DNA of 64,000 bases from Leguminivora glycinivorella (taxonomy: Eukaryota; Arthropoda; Insecta; Lepidoptera; Tortricidae): the NCBI RefSeq assembly GCF_023078275.1, contig NC_062998.1, positions 15,637,916-15,701,915 on the forward strand. Direction: 5' to 3'. The translations under genes and the position numbers were made by a program. Of this stretch, positions 31,241 to 42,496 are shown one piece after another. The notes beneath the pieces are model-generated. The model ran no database searches. It saw only the letters and a program-made list of their open reading frames with translations, and was not told the DNA's origin. Position 1 is the first letter of the stretch, and the number at the start of each line of letters is the position of its first letter.

Positions 31241-31442
31241 AATTTATAAAGCCCTGTACCTACATACGAAGTTGCGTTTTCTCTCTATTAGGAAACGGTA
31301 TGACTGTTGTATCTTATGTTGTATCTTCGTTAAGCTTCAAAGATCTTGTTCCCAGTAGAAATTTTATAAGAAATAGTCTCAGAATAAATTTACTTTTCAC
31401 CACCCCACCTAGTAAAAGCTGTCTTGATACTTAAAAAGCAAA

Positions 31443-31530
31443 TGTGTCGCTTAACTCCAAAATTGGGTAAATTCATTCTGCTACATATATAAGGTTGATG
31501 ATCTTTCAGATCATATCGAGGGTTTACTGG
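31443..31530. mobile_element. MITE of the TGTGTCGCTTAA family, left half only
   Basis: 'tgtgtcgcttaactccaaaa' and 'gggtaaattcattctgct' match the copies at 11136 and 38657; the right arm is lost. Confidence 0.65.
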
Positions 31531-31639
31531 TGAAACCCGATAAGTTGATCAAACTGATTTTTGAAATTCTTAATGTTTAAGTTGATGGATGGACCATTAT
31601 GGTCAACAGTTAAGTAATATTTTTGCCGTTTGGTGTAGG

Positions 31640-31770
31640 TGTAGGTTTGATATTTTCGCGGTTCGATATTGGAATCTTTCGCTTGCTCGGGTATCAATAT
31701 TTGCATGTGTGGTTAAGCAACTAGATACTTTGCCCCCTTGGTAAACAACTATACACATGACACCGTTACC
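31640..31770. repeat. Fragment of the 'gaaccgcgagcg' repeat
   Basis: 'cgcggttcgatattggaatc' and 'actttgcccccttggtaaac' match parts of 24600-24830 in the opposite orientation. Confidence 0.55.
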
Positions 31771-31845
31771 ACGCGGAACAAACTGACATAGGTCCGTCGT
31801 CTACAAGCGCTGCTGTGCGACTGAAGAGGCCATAAGTTCGCAAAT

Positions 31846-31960
31846 ATAAGAATAAGAATAACTTTATTGCCCATAAAATGTACAACGGATATGACAGAGG
31901 TATCCGCACTAGGCTAAGCCTGTATCGCGGGGAACCAGTTACAGTTTAAGTCATTGAGTT
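31846..31960 (-). repeat. Possible non-LTR 3' tail
   Basis: 'aataagaataactttattgc' followed by 'ataaaatgtacaacgg' looks like the inverted 3' end (AATAAAG) of a non-LTR element. Weak evidence. Confidence 0.35.
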
Positions 31961-32552
31961 AGTTACACAATGCAAATAATCTTAACCCTTTATAAGGCAT
32001 AAGGATCTAGAAGTGATATAATAAAACTATTTTTCTACTCCAGCACTTAAATCTGTCAATTAGATTATTGTCAGCGGTATCCAAATTAAGTTCATTTGAG
32101 TAACGATAAGAAAGTCTATTTGTCTATAGGTTCATATGATTATTGCTAGCAGTAATCATATGAATATAGGAGTTCTGTTAATTTTTTTTAAAAGCACAAC
32201 TTCCATTTATCAGGTATGTTTTCATTTGCAGTAATATGTAACTTTTAATAAATAATGTAATATTTAGGTTCATAATTTAAATCAAGATGAAAAAATAAAC
32301 TGAAATGCGTTTTACATATTAGATATTGCAAAACAAAGGTAAAAATCATAAGTTTATCAAATAATTATACATTCGACATTTAAATATTCTTGAACGCAAC
32401 CACATTTTTCGTAATTGAAAACCGGCTTATTTTCTATTTCTCTTGTCTATGGTATATTTGACATTTGTAAACTTTTGACGGAAGTATTTGAACTTTTTCG
32501 GTGTTGTGTAATTTGTTTCAATTCGACGTTATTGTGCAAAAACTTAAGTAAG

Positions 32553-32807
32553 ATGAGTGATTCTGGTGAACAATGTACTTCCGAAGAAATCAAGGCTTTG
32601 GCGCTCAAAGTGACTGACAATTTGTTACCTGAAAAGTCAGTTATGATTGTTTTGACATGAACATAGCAAAAAAATGTTTCAACTTTCTCTGAAACCGCGT
32701 TGTTGGCATATTTTGAAGAATAATAATTATCATAATTCTCGCCATCAACATTGTGGACAGAATACTCAATGGAGATCCACACAAATGTACAAATTCATTA
32801 TATGAAG
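32553..32807 (+). pseudogene. Remnant resembling the N-terminus of a tyrosine-recombinase/Crypton-like protein
   Basis: It starts MSDSGEQCTSEEIKALALKV and continues through TDNLLPEKS, after which the frame is broken. A nearby frame reads KNVSTFSETALLAYFEE (32668-32718), hits stops, and another frame gives PSTLWTEYSM and NVQIHYMK up to 'gtaggtaagt' (donor-like). The pattern LLPEKS..., FSE.ALLAYF, STLW..YSM is, from memory, that of the SAM-like core-binding domain at the start of a family of insect proteins related to tyrosine recombinases. The catalytic domain is absent. It lies on the strand opposite the piggyBac transposase, within the same TTAA-bounded element. Confidence 0.5.
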
Positions 32808-32867
32808 TAGGTAAGTAACCCATTTTATTATTCTCGACTAGGTATGTATTTGGCTGTCGTAGAAAAA

Positions 32868-33005
32868 GTATAGTATACAATCGTAACATTATGAAGGCTA
32901 TAAAAGTCTCGTACCTTACTTAGGCCACTCGGCAAGCCTCGTGACCTAACCGCGGTACTCAACTTTTATAGCCTTCATAACGTTACCATTATATAATATA
33001 CTATT
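32868..33005. mobile_element. MITE nested in the piggyBac-type element
   Basis: 'aacattatgaaggctataaa' on the left and inverted 'tttatagccttcataacgtt' on the right enclose a 'ttaggccactcggcaagcct' block. It is similar in plan to 7253-7390. Confidence 0.7.
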
Positions 33006-33127
33006 ATATTTCTAGATTCGTTTTTTTATTCTTTTTCACAATATTAAAAAAAAATAAAAAAAAATCAAAAAAACATGGAGGTAATAATGTTCCCTCTGCC
33101 CGCCTGGCTCTGCACTGCTTCAGTACA

Positions 33128-35100
33128 TCACTCCCTGTGAAATGAAGCGAAGCATGGTGTTATACACAACGCAACTCCGCATCTTTGGCAGATCACTTTA
33201 GACCTTTTGTCTTTTTCTTTTGTGCTACACATCCTGCAGCGTTTATATGTGGGCGATTCTGCGGGCATATGGTCTCCAACGTTACTATAACGGATCTCCT
33301 GAGCGACAACATGCAAAGCCTTTTGACGGTTCTCAGACACGACTACTTTATTTCTGCAGATATAGTTGACACACAATGATCGCCTTTTTCTGCTTGTAAA
33401 CCCACCAATCAGCCCCCTTGCTACTGACACGCGGAATTCAAGATACGACAGTTTGGTTATATTTGAATTCTGGCAGTATAACAAATAAGAATTTGTTATA
33501 CTTGTGTCAAGCAAAAAGTAGAAAATTCCGAGCCACCATTTCTTACTCCTGCCAACCGAATAGGTGCTTTTTACTTGATCGAAGCGGTCGACGCCCCCCA
33601 TTCTTTTCAACCGACTTTTTTTGTGCCGTCTTTCTGAAATACGATACTAGTTTTCCCAATTTTCGGATGAAAGGCATTACTCAGCATAAGGACTTCTTTA
33701 GTATCTTGCCAAACGAGGAATGCTACGTTCCCTTTCACTCGCCATTTAAATTCTCCCTTCGCCAGCTTCAGTTTTCGTTTACCCTTTATAAGAGTTGGCA
33801 GGTCTTTCCTATGTCTACGAACGGTTCCAGTTGCGTAGATCCCATTTTCGTAGAGATATTCCAGTAACTTGTAGTCACAGAAAAAATTGTCAAAGGTGAC
33901 TATAATATGATACTCTTCAAGTGCTTTATCAATAAGTTTCTCCGTTAGCTTTTTCACAACATTATAACCAAGCCCTTCCTCTGACCCGACTGCTGATTTT
34001 CCAGTGTATATGTAGAATTCGTATAGATATCCAGTGTTGCTATCACAGCGGCACCATACCTTGTAACCTCTTTTTATGGGTTTAAGAGGCATGTACTGTT
34101 TCATTGATGAACGGCCTTTGAAAAGAATCATAGATTTATCAATACTTTGGGATGAAGAATCTTTTGCATTTATCAAACAAGCACGACTAATAAATTCTAA
34201 CATTGGTCGTAATTTATAAAGTTTGTCGTAGTCCGTGCTTGTTTTCGCTGGTATTTGGGTATTATCATTTAGGTGCAAGCATTGTAGTATTTTTTTGAAC
34301 CGCTTCACAGGCATCGTCTCCGCTATTTCATCTACACGGAAACCAGGGTCAGATGACCAATAGAGGTCAATAGAAGGAAGCTTAATATATCCCATGATTA
34401 TACCTATAAAAGCTTTTAGTTCTCTTTTATCCAGTTCTGTCCATCCTTCAATTTTGTTTTGCTCGGCATATTTTAAGTTTGTTTGAAATGTGATGGAATC
34501 TAAGACCTCGTCCGTAAATAATTTTTCAAACAAAGTTACAGGTCTTATTCGGCTGGTAAACATTGATTGAGGCATCATTGGAACTTCGTCGTATATGCTA
34601 GGCGTTGGCCGATATGTTGTCCACTTACTTTTTTTCCAAGATTCTTCATCGCCGTCCGAGTCTTCGGTTTCCGAATCATCGTAGACATTAACTGGCGACC
34701 TTGTCTTTGGCTGTGAGGTCTGCTGACTACCCGATGTACTAGGTTGAACTTCAATTCTTGTTGCCCGCATGAGACGATCACGATGTGATGGTTGGGATAC
34801 TGGACTAGTTGGGAACTGAATAGGCGATAAACTGTAAGGCTGGATTTCTTGAAGTATTGGGCTACTAGGCGGATCGGGTGTTGGTGCCATAGGCCCATCA
34901 TTTGGATCATCATAGTTTTCAAGAATTCTTTGAAGTTTCGCGGTACTGTACTGAACATCATCTTCATCAGATTCTAAATCGTCATCCGACACATCGGGAT
35001 CGTCGGGGAGGCCAAAAATCTCTTCCAATCCATTTATTATCTCTAAATCATTCAGTATTCGTCCACTCCTTCTACTGATTTCGAAAATATCCTGAAACAC
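33128..35100 (-). pseudogene. piggyBac-type transposase, interrupted by one frameshift
   Basis: The first frame (35100-33607, 497 codons) has an acidic, Ser/Pro-rich N-terminus (about residues 1-150) and the DDE-type core. Two catalytic Asp candidates are visible: D321 in SIDKSMILFKGRS and D404 in VTFDNFFCDYK. It stops at 33607, just after a run of seven A. The second frame (33610-33128, 160 codons) carries the third Asp in MGGVDRFDQ and ends with a Cys-rich zinc-binding tail (CRMC, CQRC, then C and H residues). Both catalytic and C-terminal parts are intact apart from this one-base shift, so inactivation looks recent. A sequencing error in the A run is an alternative. The start is bounded by an acceptor-like 'tgtgtttcag' at codon 4, so the true N-terminus may come from an upstream exon. 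Confidence 0.9.
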
Positions 35101-35146
35101 ACAAAAAAAACATGCATAACATGCTCACTCCGCGGGCAGAGGGAAT

Positions 35147-35162
35147 ATATATATATATTATA

Positions 35163-35233
<71 letters not shown>
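35147..35233. repeat. (TA)n microsatellite
   Basis: About 85 bp of alternating T and A with two interruptions, upstream of the transposase frame. Confidence 0.95.
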
Positions 35234-35236
<3 letters not shown>

Positions 35237-35436
35237 CATGGTGAAAAAAAACTTTCCAATCCTAAATGAAAAATTTCACTGAATATAAATAAATGCACAT
35301 TACAAAATAAAAAAAATAACAACATACCTTGTAAAAGTCCCGGAAATTGGAGATGCATAAAGATTTATCAACAGGTGTCGAAATTCACTTGTTTTCAAAT
35401 CGTCAACTGTCACAGACTAAAAAAAATACATGACGA

Positions 35437-35700
35437 GCGTTCAAAACACCTTTACGAATAGTTGTTATGTCGTCTCTAGACCAGACATGATTAAACTTCA
35501 AAGTTATTTTTTTATTAAAAATTCATAATCTTCCCGCCAAAAAAACTTGTATGCAATCTGACAGTTCAAACTGACACTGACAAGACACTGACAGATCTGA
35601 ACTGTCAAATTGCATACAAGAAATTGGAGATTTTTTTAAGATTATGAACTTTTTTCAAAGACTGTCTGTGGAGCGTTCAAAACACCTTTACCAATACTGT
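35437..35700. repeat. Inverted-repeat insertion between direct repeats
   Basis: 'gagcgttcaaaacaccttta' occurs at about 35438 and again at about 35671. Between them, 'cttgtatgcaatctgacagt' and inverted 'actgtcaaattgcatacaag', plus 'cataatctt/aagattatg', form nested hairpins. Confidence 0.6.
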
Positions 35701-35819
35701 TAAGCGGGTGTCCACGAATAATGTTGCCATAGATAAAAACCGATCAGATCAATAGTTTTATAAAAAAACACCCAAATGTTTGGTGGGAAGAATATTCCCT
35801 TTGCCTTATAAAGGGTTAA

Positions 35820-36114
35820 GGGCAAATTTGAAAAATCGCGGGCTAGCAACACTAATAGTTTTGAAAATCGGTGGAAATTCGCGTGTCATTTGTATCTTAT
35901 CTGTGGAAATCTCCAACCTACCAAAAAGGGAAATGACTAGCACATATCCGTCCCTTTTTAATACATTATCTAATTCGTAAGGAAGGAGAGCCCCTTGAAA
36001 AAAAAATATATCTGTGGCTGTTCGACGTACATTGCTGGTTTTTGTTCGTTTCATAGGGATACCATACTTTAGTTTGATGTGCATTGCTACTGCCAAAATT
36101 TGGTTGACAGGCTA
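35820..36114. other. Flank of the piggyBac-type element, nothing recognised
   Basis: No exon or repeat was identified between the element and the non-LTR tail. Confidence 0.4.
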
Positions 36115-36590
36115 TAAGTATGTATGTATGTATGTAAAACACTTTATTGTACATAAGACAAGTAAGTAAGTAAAGTAAGTGTGAGGAATTCAAGTACCAA
36201 GATACATGCTTTTGTAATGTATAAAAAACTAGATTTAAAGAACATTAACTAAGATATCTTCTGTCTCGGTATAAGTGAGGGAAAGTAAAAATTGAGATAA
36301 GAGTTTTTTTGCTTCTGTCATGGTGCAGTGTTTAAGAATGGCGTTGTATGTAGTTGATCGGATTCGTTCTCCAAAACGCTTCCCTAAAGCGGAGCGTACT
36401 TCGGGGATTGGTAGGTTAAAGACACGTTTTTTGATTAAAGATCTATAACTTGGAATCAGTTTGGAAGATTTGTGTGTTTGTAAGGTTATTTTCATTAAAA
36501 ATAGTTGGCGCACTGTAAATACTTTTGCTTGAGCAAAGAGATCAACAGTTGGACATCGAAAGGGTCTTTTAAACAATAGTGCCGTTTGCG
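36115..36590 (-). pseudogene. CR1/Jockey-like non-LTR retrotransposon, C-terminus and 3' tail
   Basis: The minus-strand frame 36576-36235 reads FKRPFRCPTVDLFAQAKVFT, VRQLFLMK, IPSYRSLIKKRVFNLPIPEV, RSALGKRFGERIRSTTYNAI and so on. This resembles the C-terminal extension that follows the reverse transcriptase in lepidopteran non-LTR elements (family knowledge). It ends at a stop near 36235, then a short 3' UTR with AATAAAG near 36145 and a CATA repeat at 36115-36135. It is 5'-truncated, as is usual for such insertions. Confidence 0.75.
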
Positions 36591-36884
36591 GATTTAGTAG
36601 TATTTATATATTATAATGACGGTACCAATACAAAGTCATCGGATTCATCTAGGTATTTTTATTAATTATATTCAAAAAAGAAGTCAAAAATGTTTGAATC
36701 GTACCCTGGCACCGGTCGTCTACGGGAACATGTATCGCCTCGCCTTGTGGGAATTAATTCACTTTATCCTTATCATTATCTTTATAAGTAATTACGGTTT
36801 TACTGAACCGTCTTAACTCGCACTTTATTTTAACAAAATATCTTTATCTATCTATTATTAGTTTATTTGTACACCAACTAGACG

Positions 36885-37335
36885 GGCACCAAGAGATGAA
36901 GAATCATATATTTTTCCCCTCACTAGCTCGGAAACACGTGTTTTGTCCTTTAATACCAGCGGGTAAAAACGCATTTTATCCACTAGTGGGTAAAGTAATT
37001 TGACCTTGAATAAAGTCAAATTAACTGCTTTAAAATTGATAAAAGTAGGTGAATCTAGTAATAAAGAGGATTTACCACCTGTGGAACTACTGAAGCAGTG
37101 ATAAACGCATCTTTTGCGTTGTAGTTTCCTCGCTATAGTGAGGGGAAAAGTTTTGTGTTACACTCGAGTGCAAATGTATTTTACTTCTCGTGTGTTAAAA
37201 AACTCGCAAGTTCAGGATTCTATTCGAAACTCGCTTCGCTCGTGGTTCAACTATAGAATCCTTTCACTTGCTCGTTTTTCAATTCCACACTCGGCGTTAA
37301 AATACAACTTTGCCCCCTTGTATAACAAATAACTA
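36885..37335. repeat. Dispersed repeat, related at its right end to the 'gaaccgcgagcg' family
   Basis: The 'cactagctcggaaacacgtg' part and a 'cgcttcgctcgtggttcaac' part are both in families seen elsewhere in the window. The right end 'aactttgcccccttgtataa' matches 31720 and 24640. Confidence 0.5.
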
Positions 37336-37579
37336 TAATCTTTTGCTTGCTAAGAACTCGAATAAATATCAAACTTTAGTCTCATGTTGGACAAGCAACT
37401 ATTTCATAGATAACTCTGATTTGACAAAACTGTTTTTGTAATATTGGCCGTGACTCGCGGTTTTTAAAACATTATACATACATATGTGTTTATGATATGT
37501 GTGACTTACGTAGATAAAATTACGCACCTAAGCCGGCATATGAGAGAGATTTAGATGTTATTATTAGAGTCTCTGCGCT

Positions 37580-37698
37580 TATTGACATACTGCTTACCCG
37601 AACAAGCGAAATATTAAAATATTGAACCACAAGGATAGCCAGTGTTTCAAAAAGTGGAATATTGAGCATTGCGAAGGTGTCAAGGCATTAAAGTTAGT
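37580..37698. repeat. Fragment of the 'gaaccgcgagcg' repeat
   Basis: 'acccgaacaagcgaaatatt' and 'tttcaaaaagtggaatattg' match 24670-24770. Confidence 0.55.
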
Positions 37699-37830
37699 CC
37701 GTATTCACATTATCCGATCCGACATCGGATGTCGGAAGGATTTCAATAGAAAAAATCCAAGATGGCGCCTGTAATGTATGGGATATCGGTCCTACATCCG
37801 ATATCGGATCGGATAATGTGAAAACGCACT
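37699..37830. mobile_element. MITE of the ATCCGATATCGGAT family, copy 3
   Basis: The ends 'attcacattatccgatccga' and inverted 'tcggatcggataatgtgaaa' are both intact, with 'aagatggcgcc' in the centre. Confidence 0.85.
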
Positions 37831-37944
37831 TAAACAAGTTTTGCAAGCTCGTAGACATGGAAAGTCCAAGGGGGGTTCAAATCAAATGAGCCATATAGCA
37901 ATAATAATGCATATGAATGGGTCAGCCAAAATAAATCCATACTA

Positions 37945-38190
37945 ATATTATAAATGGGAAAGTGTGTGTGTCTGTATGTTGGTCCACCTCCTTTCAAGTC
38001 AAATGGAGCGACGAATTGACGTGATTTTTTAAGTGGAGATAGTTGAAGGGATAGAGAGTGACTTAAGTTACTTTTTGGTTATTTCTAACCCCACATGCAC
38101 TTCCCGAGAATAGGGGATGGGAGTTTATATGAAGCATTCCGCATTTTTCGAATTTAATGCGAGCAAAGCCGCGGGAAAATATAAATATCG
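37945..38190 (+). repeat. Dispersed lepidopteran repeat, copy 2
   Basis: It matches 2010-2254 from 'taaatgggaaagtgtgtgtg' through 'gacgtgattttttaagtgga' to 'gcgagcaaagccgcggg'. Confidence 0.7.
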
Positions 38191-38656
38191 AAAGACGTTT
38201 CGTTTCATTTGATTGAAATTTAAATCTTAGTGTAGTTCAACAAGCCTTAGGTAGGTAATCAAACAACAAGTCAGTTGAAAAATATAAAGAATATTATGTA
38301 AATACACAATACATATATAGTCTTTCAAGCTTTATTCTAAGTTTGATGTGATATGCAGAAAACTATTACGGAACCCTAAAGCATGGACCCGCTCATGATC
38401 ATATGATAAACATTGTCATTAGGCTTTTCCAACTTGATAATAATAATAACTTTTGAGGACTAGATAATATTGATTTTTGATAATGAGATCGTTCCATTAA
38501 AAGTGTAGGACACGTATTTTTTAGGTATTTCTTATATTTGCAATCGTGATTCTAGTACGTACTTCGGATATTTGATTTTGGAAATTGTGCTACGGACCCT
38601 CACCGCCAGGGTAACGGAGTACCTACGTCCCTACTCTTCTTTGACTATCCTGCACA

Positions 38657-38789
38657 TCTGTCGCTTAACTTTAAACTCGGGTAAATCCATTCTGCATTAA
38701 GGTTGATTGTGTATAAAAATATACATTATCTGAAAAAGAATCGACCTTTATCAGAATGGATTTACCCGAGTTTGAAGTTAAGCGACACA
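38657..38789. mobile_element. MITE of the TGTGTCGCTTAA family, copy 2
   Basis: 'tgtcgcttaactttaaactc' on the left and inverted 'gagtttgaagttaagcgaca' on the right; near-perfect arms of about 40 bp. Confidence 0.85.
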
Positions 38790-39219
38790 CATACTTAACA
38801 CATTGATGGGCACGTTTTTATACTACCTATTTCACGACATTACTAAGTAATAAAAAAATAAAATTAAAAAGACACTGAATTCGAAAACAAGTTTAAATCT
38901 CGCGAAAATTGTATGAAGTAATATGATCTTGATCATTCATAATCATAACACCACGGAAACTACGGGCGTAAACAATCAACCCTTTATGTTTTTTTTTATT
39001 AAATGTGTACATAGTAATTTATAAATCATGTATAAGAAACTATCGCATCAATAACATGTGTAATGATGAAAGTTATCTCTGAACGAACGATGGCGTGGCG
39101 GGAGTCGTCACGCGGCTGTCAATAGCTGGTCATTGTGCTCGCTGGACGAATTGTCACCGGCAACAATAGCCGTTCAATGCGGGGATCATGTATACCATGT
39201 CACCGGAATATCAACTCTG

Positions 39220-39667
39220 TAGGCTTGTGTCGTTCACGAACTATGAACTGTTAGGAATAAAATCCCATCAATGACCGAAATGAACTGAATCTTTTTGTGC
39301 TCTAAGAATCGGTCTTTGCTCATTTAGTTCAGTATAGGATCGGCGAGCGCGAGCGGTTTCGATCAAGAACGAGTGTGTGACTGCGCCGACCGAGAGCAAG
39401 AGCTACTTAGCAGAGGAACACAAAAACATCAAGTTTTCATATTAAACTTCGGTTACTTACAACCTTTCGACCCGGAATGTTACTATCTGTGGACTATTCG
39501 TATCATTTTGACACTATTCGGTCCCATTCGTTCTGATCTTTCCGACCGCTGTGGTCGCTGGTCTGGCTGAACTAAATGAGCAAAGACCTAAAAGAGCGAA
39601 CTAGTTCGTGGGAGCGATTGAACGAGATCGGAGCGCTCCGATCAATGAACGAAACGGCACAAGCCTA
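39220..39667. mobile_element. hAT-like MITE with 8-bp target duplication, copy 2
   Basis: The ends TAGGCTTGTGTCGTTC and inverted GGCACAAGCCTA are flanked by CAACTCTG (39212-39219 and 39668-39675). Same family as 29214-29604. Confidence 0.87.
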
Positions 39668-40111
39668 CAACTCTGTCATTTATTCAATCAATCAAACGCC
39701 TCCTTTCTTATCGGCTTCTTAATCGATGGAGAGCTATATCTCTACGAGGCACAATTTAAAGTTGCTTATATTTTCAAGTGCAAAGCTTGTAAAAACGTAC
39801 CTCGGAACAATAAAATTGTATGCTCATTTAGATGGCGCCACACTTCATTCATGCTATTGTCCCAGAGCTGTAAGAACCTCTTTTTGACACATGACAGCGT
39901 TCACAATACGTAAACTCGCGCAACCTAACGAAATCTTAAATAAAATCCTGTAATAATATTAAAAAAAAATCAAGTACTTAAAAAGAATATTTCTTTTATG
40001 TTAAACATAATCTTACACATGTTACATTTTTGCGGGTCTTCGTTAGTGAGTATTTTACGATATTAATTTATCACGCAGGATTTACTTATTATGTCATTTA
40101 TCATTCATTTT

Positions 40112-41055
40112 TAGGGTTCCGTACCAAAAAGGTACAACAGGAACCCTTATGGTGCGACTCTGTCCGTCTCTGTCCGTCTGTCACATTGTTAAATATCTCG
40201 AGAACTACTTATGCTATCGATATGAAATTTGGAATAGTTATAAACATTGTGAACCTCTACAAGTTGAAATTTTTTTTTTAATTTATTAATATAAATGATA
40301 TAAAATGGCCAAAATGAAAGGGGGGCAAACTGAAAATTTCAAGTAACTAGGTCAAGTGGGGTATCGTTAGAAAGAGCTAAAATTTTTCATATCAAAACTA
40401 TTTTTTATAATTTTTTGGTTGTGGAAAAAAAAATGTTTTTTGAAGAAAAATGTAAAAAAAAAATACCATTCCCCCCCCCCCATTATCTCCGAAGTTTACC
40501 AACATAAATTTATGAAATTTTCACCAAACATAGCTATTAAAATGAATATTATAGGAAAAATAAAATCGTACACGTATCTTGAATTTTTTTTTATTTATTT
40601 ATAAAAAACCTTTCAAATTTACATTTTCAATTTCAACACCCTTGCACTGCTTATTGTACCTGTATTTTTAACAAAATAACAATGAAATTACCTGCTTTCA
40701 AATAGAAGCAAAATGGTTAAAATTAGCTCACTCAATTTGCCGATAGATGTCGCTGTACGTTGAACGCTCATTTCCTACATCGCGTTTTTCTTGATATAAT
40801 GAGGTCGGTTCAGGAGCGTCCTTGCGACATGTCGTAAGTCGTAAACTATTAAAGTCGAATAGTCTTGATTTTATTTGGACGTTGTCTAACAATAAAATTG
40901 TATATTAAAATATTACTTGTTATGTGGGAAATTGAGTCTTGAGGGATTTAGTCAAATCTGTAGAGTTCTATGAATAACATTTTGATGATTCAACTATTGA
41001 AAGTTTGTACGGAACCCTCGGTGAGCGAGTCCGACTCGCACTTGACCGGTTTTTT
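40112..41055 (+). repeat. GGTTCCGTACC family, copy 3
   Basis: Complete: 'agggttccgtaccaaaaagg' to 'ccgactcgcacttgaccggt'. It is very similar to 60049-61060 throughout, including the block 'gccgatagatgtcgctgtac'. Confidence 0.85.
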
Positions 41056-41404
41056 TATTTTTAAACTAGTACTGTAGCAGAGTCTGTCATTTCGATTCAA
41101 ATGAGAAATCGTATATTTGTTTAAGCACCTCCTTGTACATAGGGCCTAATTGATTCAACCAATTCGAAATTAATCGTTAGATTTGGCAAACGATACGTCT
41201 TAGCCACATCGCAACATACTTCAAAACAAATGTGTCAAAAATGTGATCTTACAGATCCGGGACAATAGGTTGGATGGCGCTAAATATAAATATAATAATA
41301 TAAGCCTTTTAACACATAGCACGTAAAGTTATGGATCAAATTGTCAAAACTGAGTTTCTAATGTTGTTGTGTATGTTGAGAGATGGCAGTTAATCCTGAT
41401 TACA

Positions 41405-41560
41405 GTTGTAGTGAGAAAAGGGTTTCCTTCGTATTTTTCCGGAATCGTTCGTATTTTTCATGCTAGTTCAGTCAATGTCAGTACATCTTGTACTGAGACT
41501 GACTGAAATAGCATGACACGTTAGTACGTTTCCGTAACATACGAAGGCAAATCTTTTCGC
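41405..41560. mobile_element. MITE of the CCTTCGTATTTTTCCGG family, copy 2
   Basis: 'tttccttcgtatttttccgg' on the left; right end inverted and partly decayed ('cgtttccgtaacatacgaag'). Centre is 'cttgtactgagactgactga'. Confidence 0.7.
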
Positions 41561-42496
41561 ACTATAGATCTGTACAAATTTTACTTCGAAAAAATATCAT
41601 AAACTTTCTCTCTCTGTCTTTCTCCTTGGTTCAATACAAGTACCAGAAATTGTTCACGTTTTCGAATGCGTTACTCGATAGCATAAACGTCACGGAAAAT
41701 TACAATCATTGCACATAGAAAATGGTCAGTGCAGTGCACCCAAACGGTTACTTACTCGAATCAAAAATTAAGGTAATTAAGTACTTATTTATATATAAAT
41801 ATACGATTATTGTCACTCTAAACTATGGGTTATGGGTATTAACCGCTCATTAGTGGAGACTTGATCAGAGTATTAACCGCTGTAGTGGAGATACTATTTA
41901 AAAAACAACACAATTCCACAACCGAAATTTAAAACGCAGTACAGTACGAGTATGCATAAACTGGTAAGAAGTGTGGGAATAAGACGTTCTACAAAAGAAG
42001 AGCAAGTGAATGATTCATCACTTGTTATGGAATTTATTGTCATCGGATACGATAACATCTACTATGAACTATAAATCTCTTACGTAGAGTAAAACGAATT
42101 GATCAGTTGGACCTTGGCGGCGTGGTCTGAGCCTTGATTAAGTAGATGAGGGGTCGGTTTTGCAACCTGCAATCCAAGGATTTCTTGTCAGCTTTTCCAT
42201 TCTAGAGATATTTTACTTTGTCGGATAGTATCTATTTGTATGTTATGGACCAAGTGATTAATAAGGGCATTATGTATAATGCCCGGGCATTATGAATAAT
42301 GCCTAGCTGTATTGGGCAAAGTGATTAATCATTGTCTAGACGCCATTTTTTATCACATTGCCCGGTCATTATGATAATGCTACGTGATCGTTGGGCAAAT
42401 TGATAATAAGGATAATAAGTTAAATAAGTATACCTACTGGGTGTTTCCTAACAAATAATGAAATATAAATTGCGCTTTCTTGAATAAGCATACTTT

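Larger units (their letters stand above)
31986..35815 (-). mobile_element. piggyBac-type transposon, 3.83 kb, TTAA-flanked
   Basis: The terminal inverted repeat CCCTTTATAAGGCA (left 31986-31999) and its inverse TGCCTTATAAAGGG (right 35802-35815) are each flanked by TTAA (31982-31985 and 35816-35819). This is the classical piggyBac insertion signature. Inside lie a minus-strand transposase (33128-35100), a plus-strand remnant resembling a tyrosine-recombinase gene (32553-32807), a small MITE (32868-33005), and a (TA)n tract (35147-35233). A second, inner pair of 14-bp inverted repeats (TTCCCTCTGCCCGC) sits at 33090-33103 and 35132-35145, just outside the transposase. Confidence 0.85.

Noticed and set aside
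35328..35421. Possible extra piggyBac exon (acceptor-like tttttttag, donor-like gtatgt, open frame SVTVDDLKTSEF...)
   Set aside because: The open frame ends in phase 2, while the transposase acceptor at codon 4 is phase 0, so the two cannot join in frame. Left as unproven.
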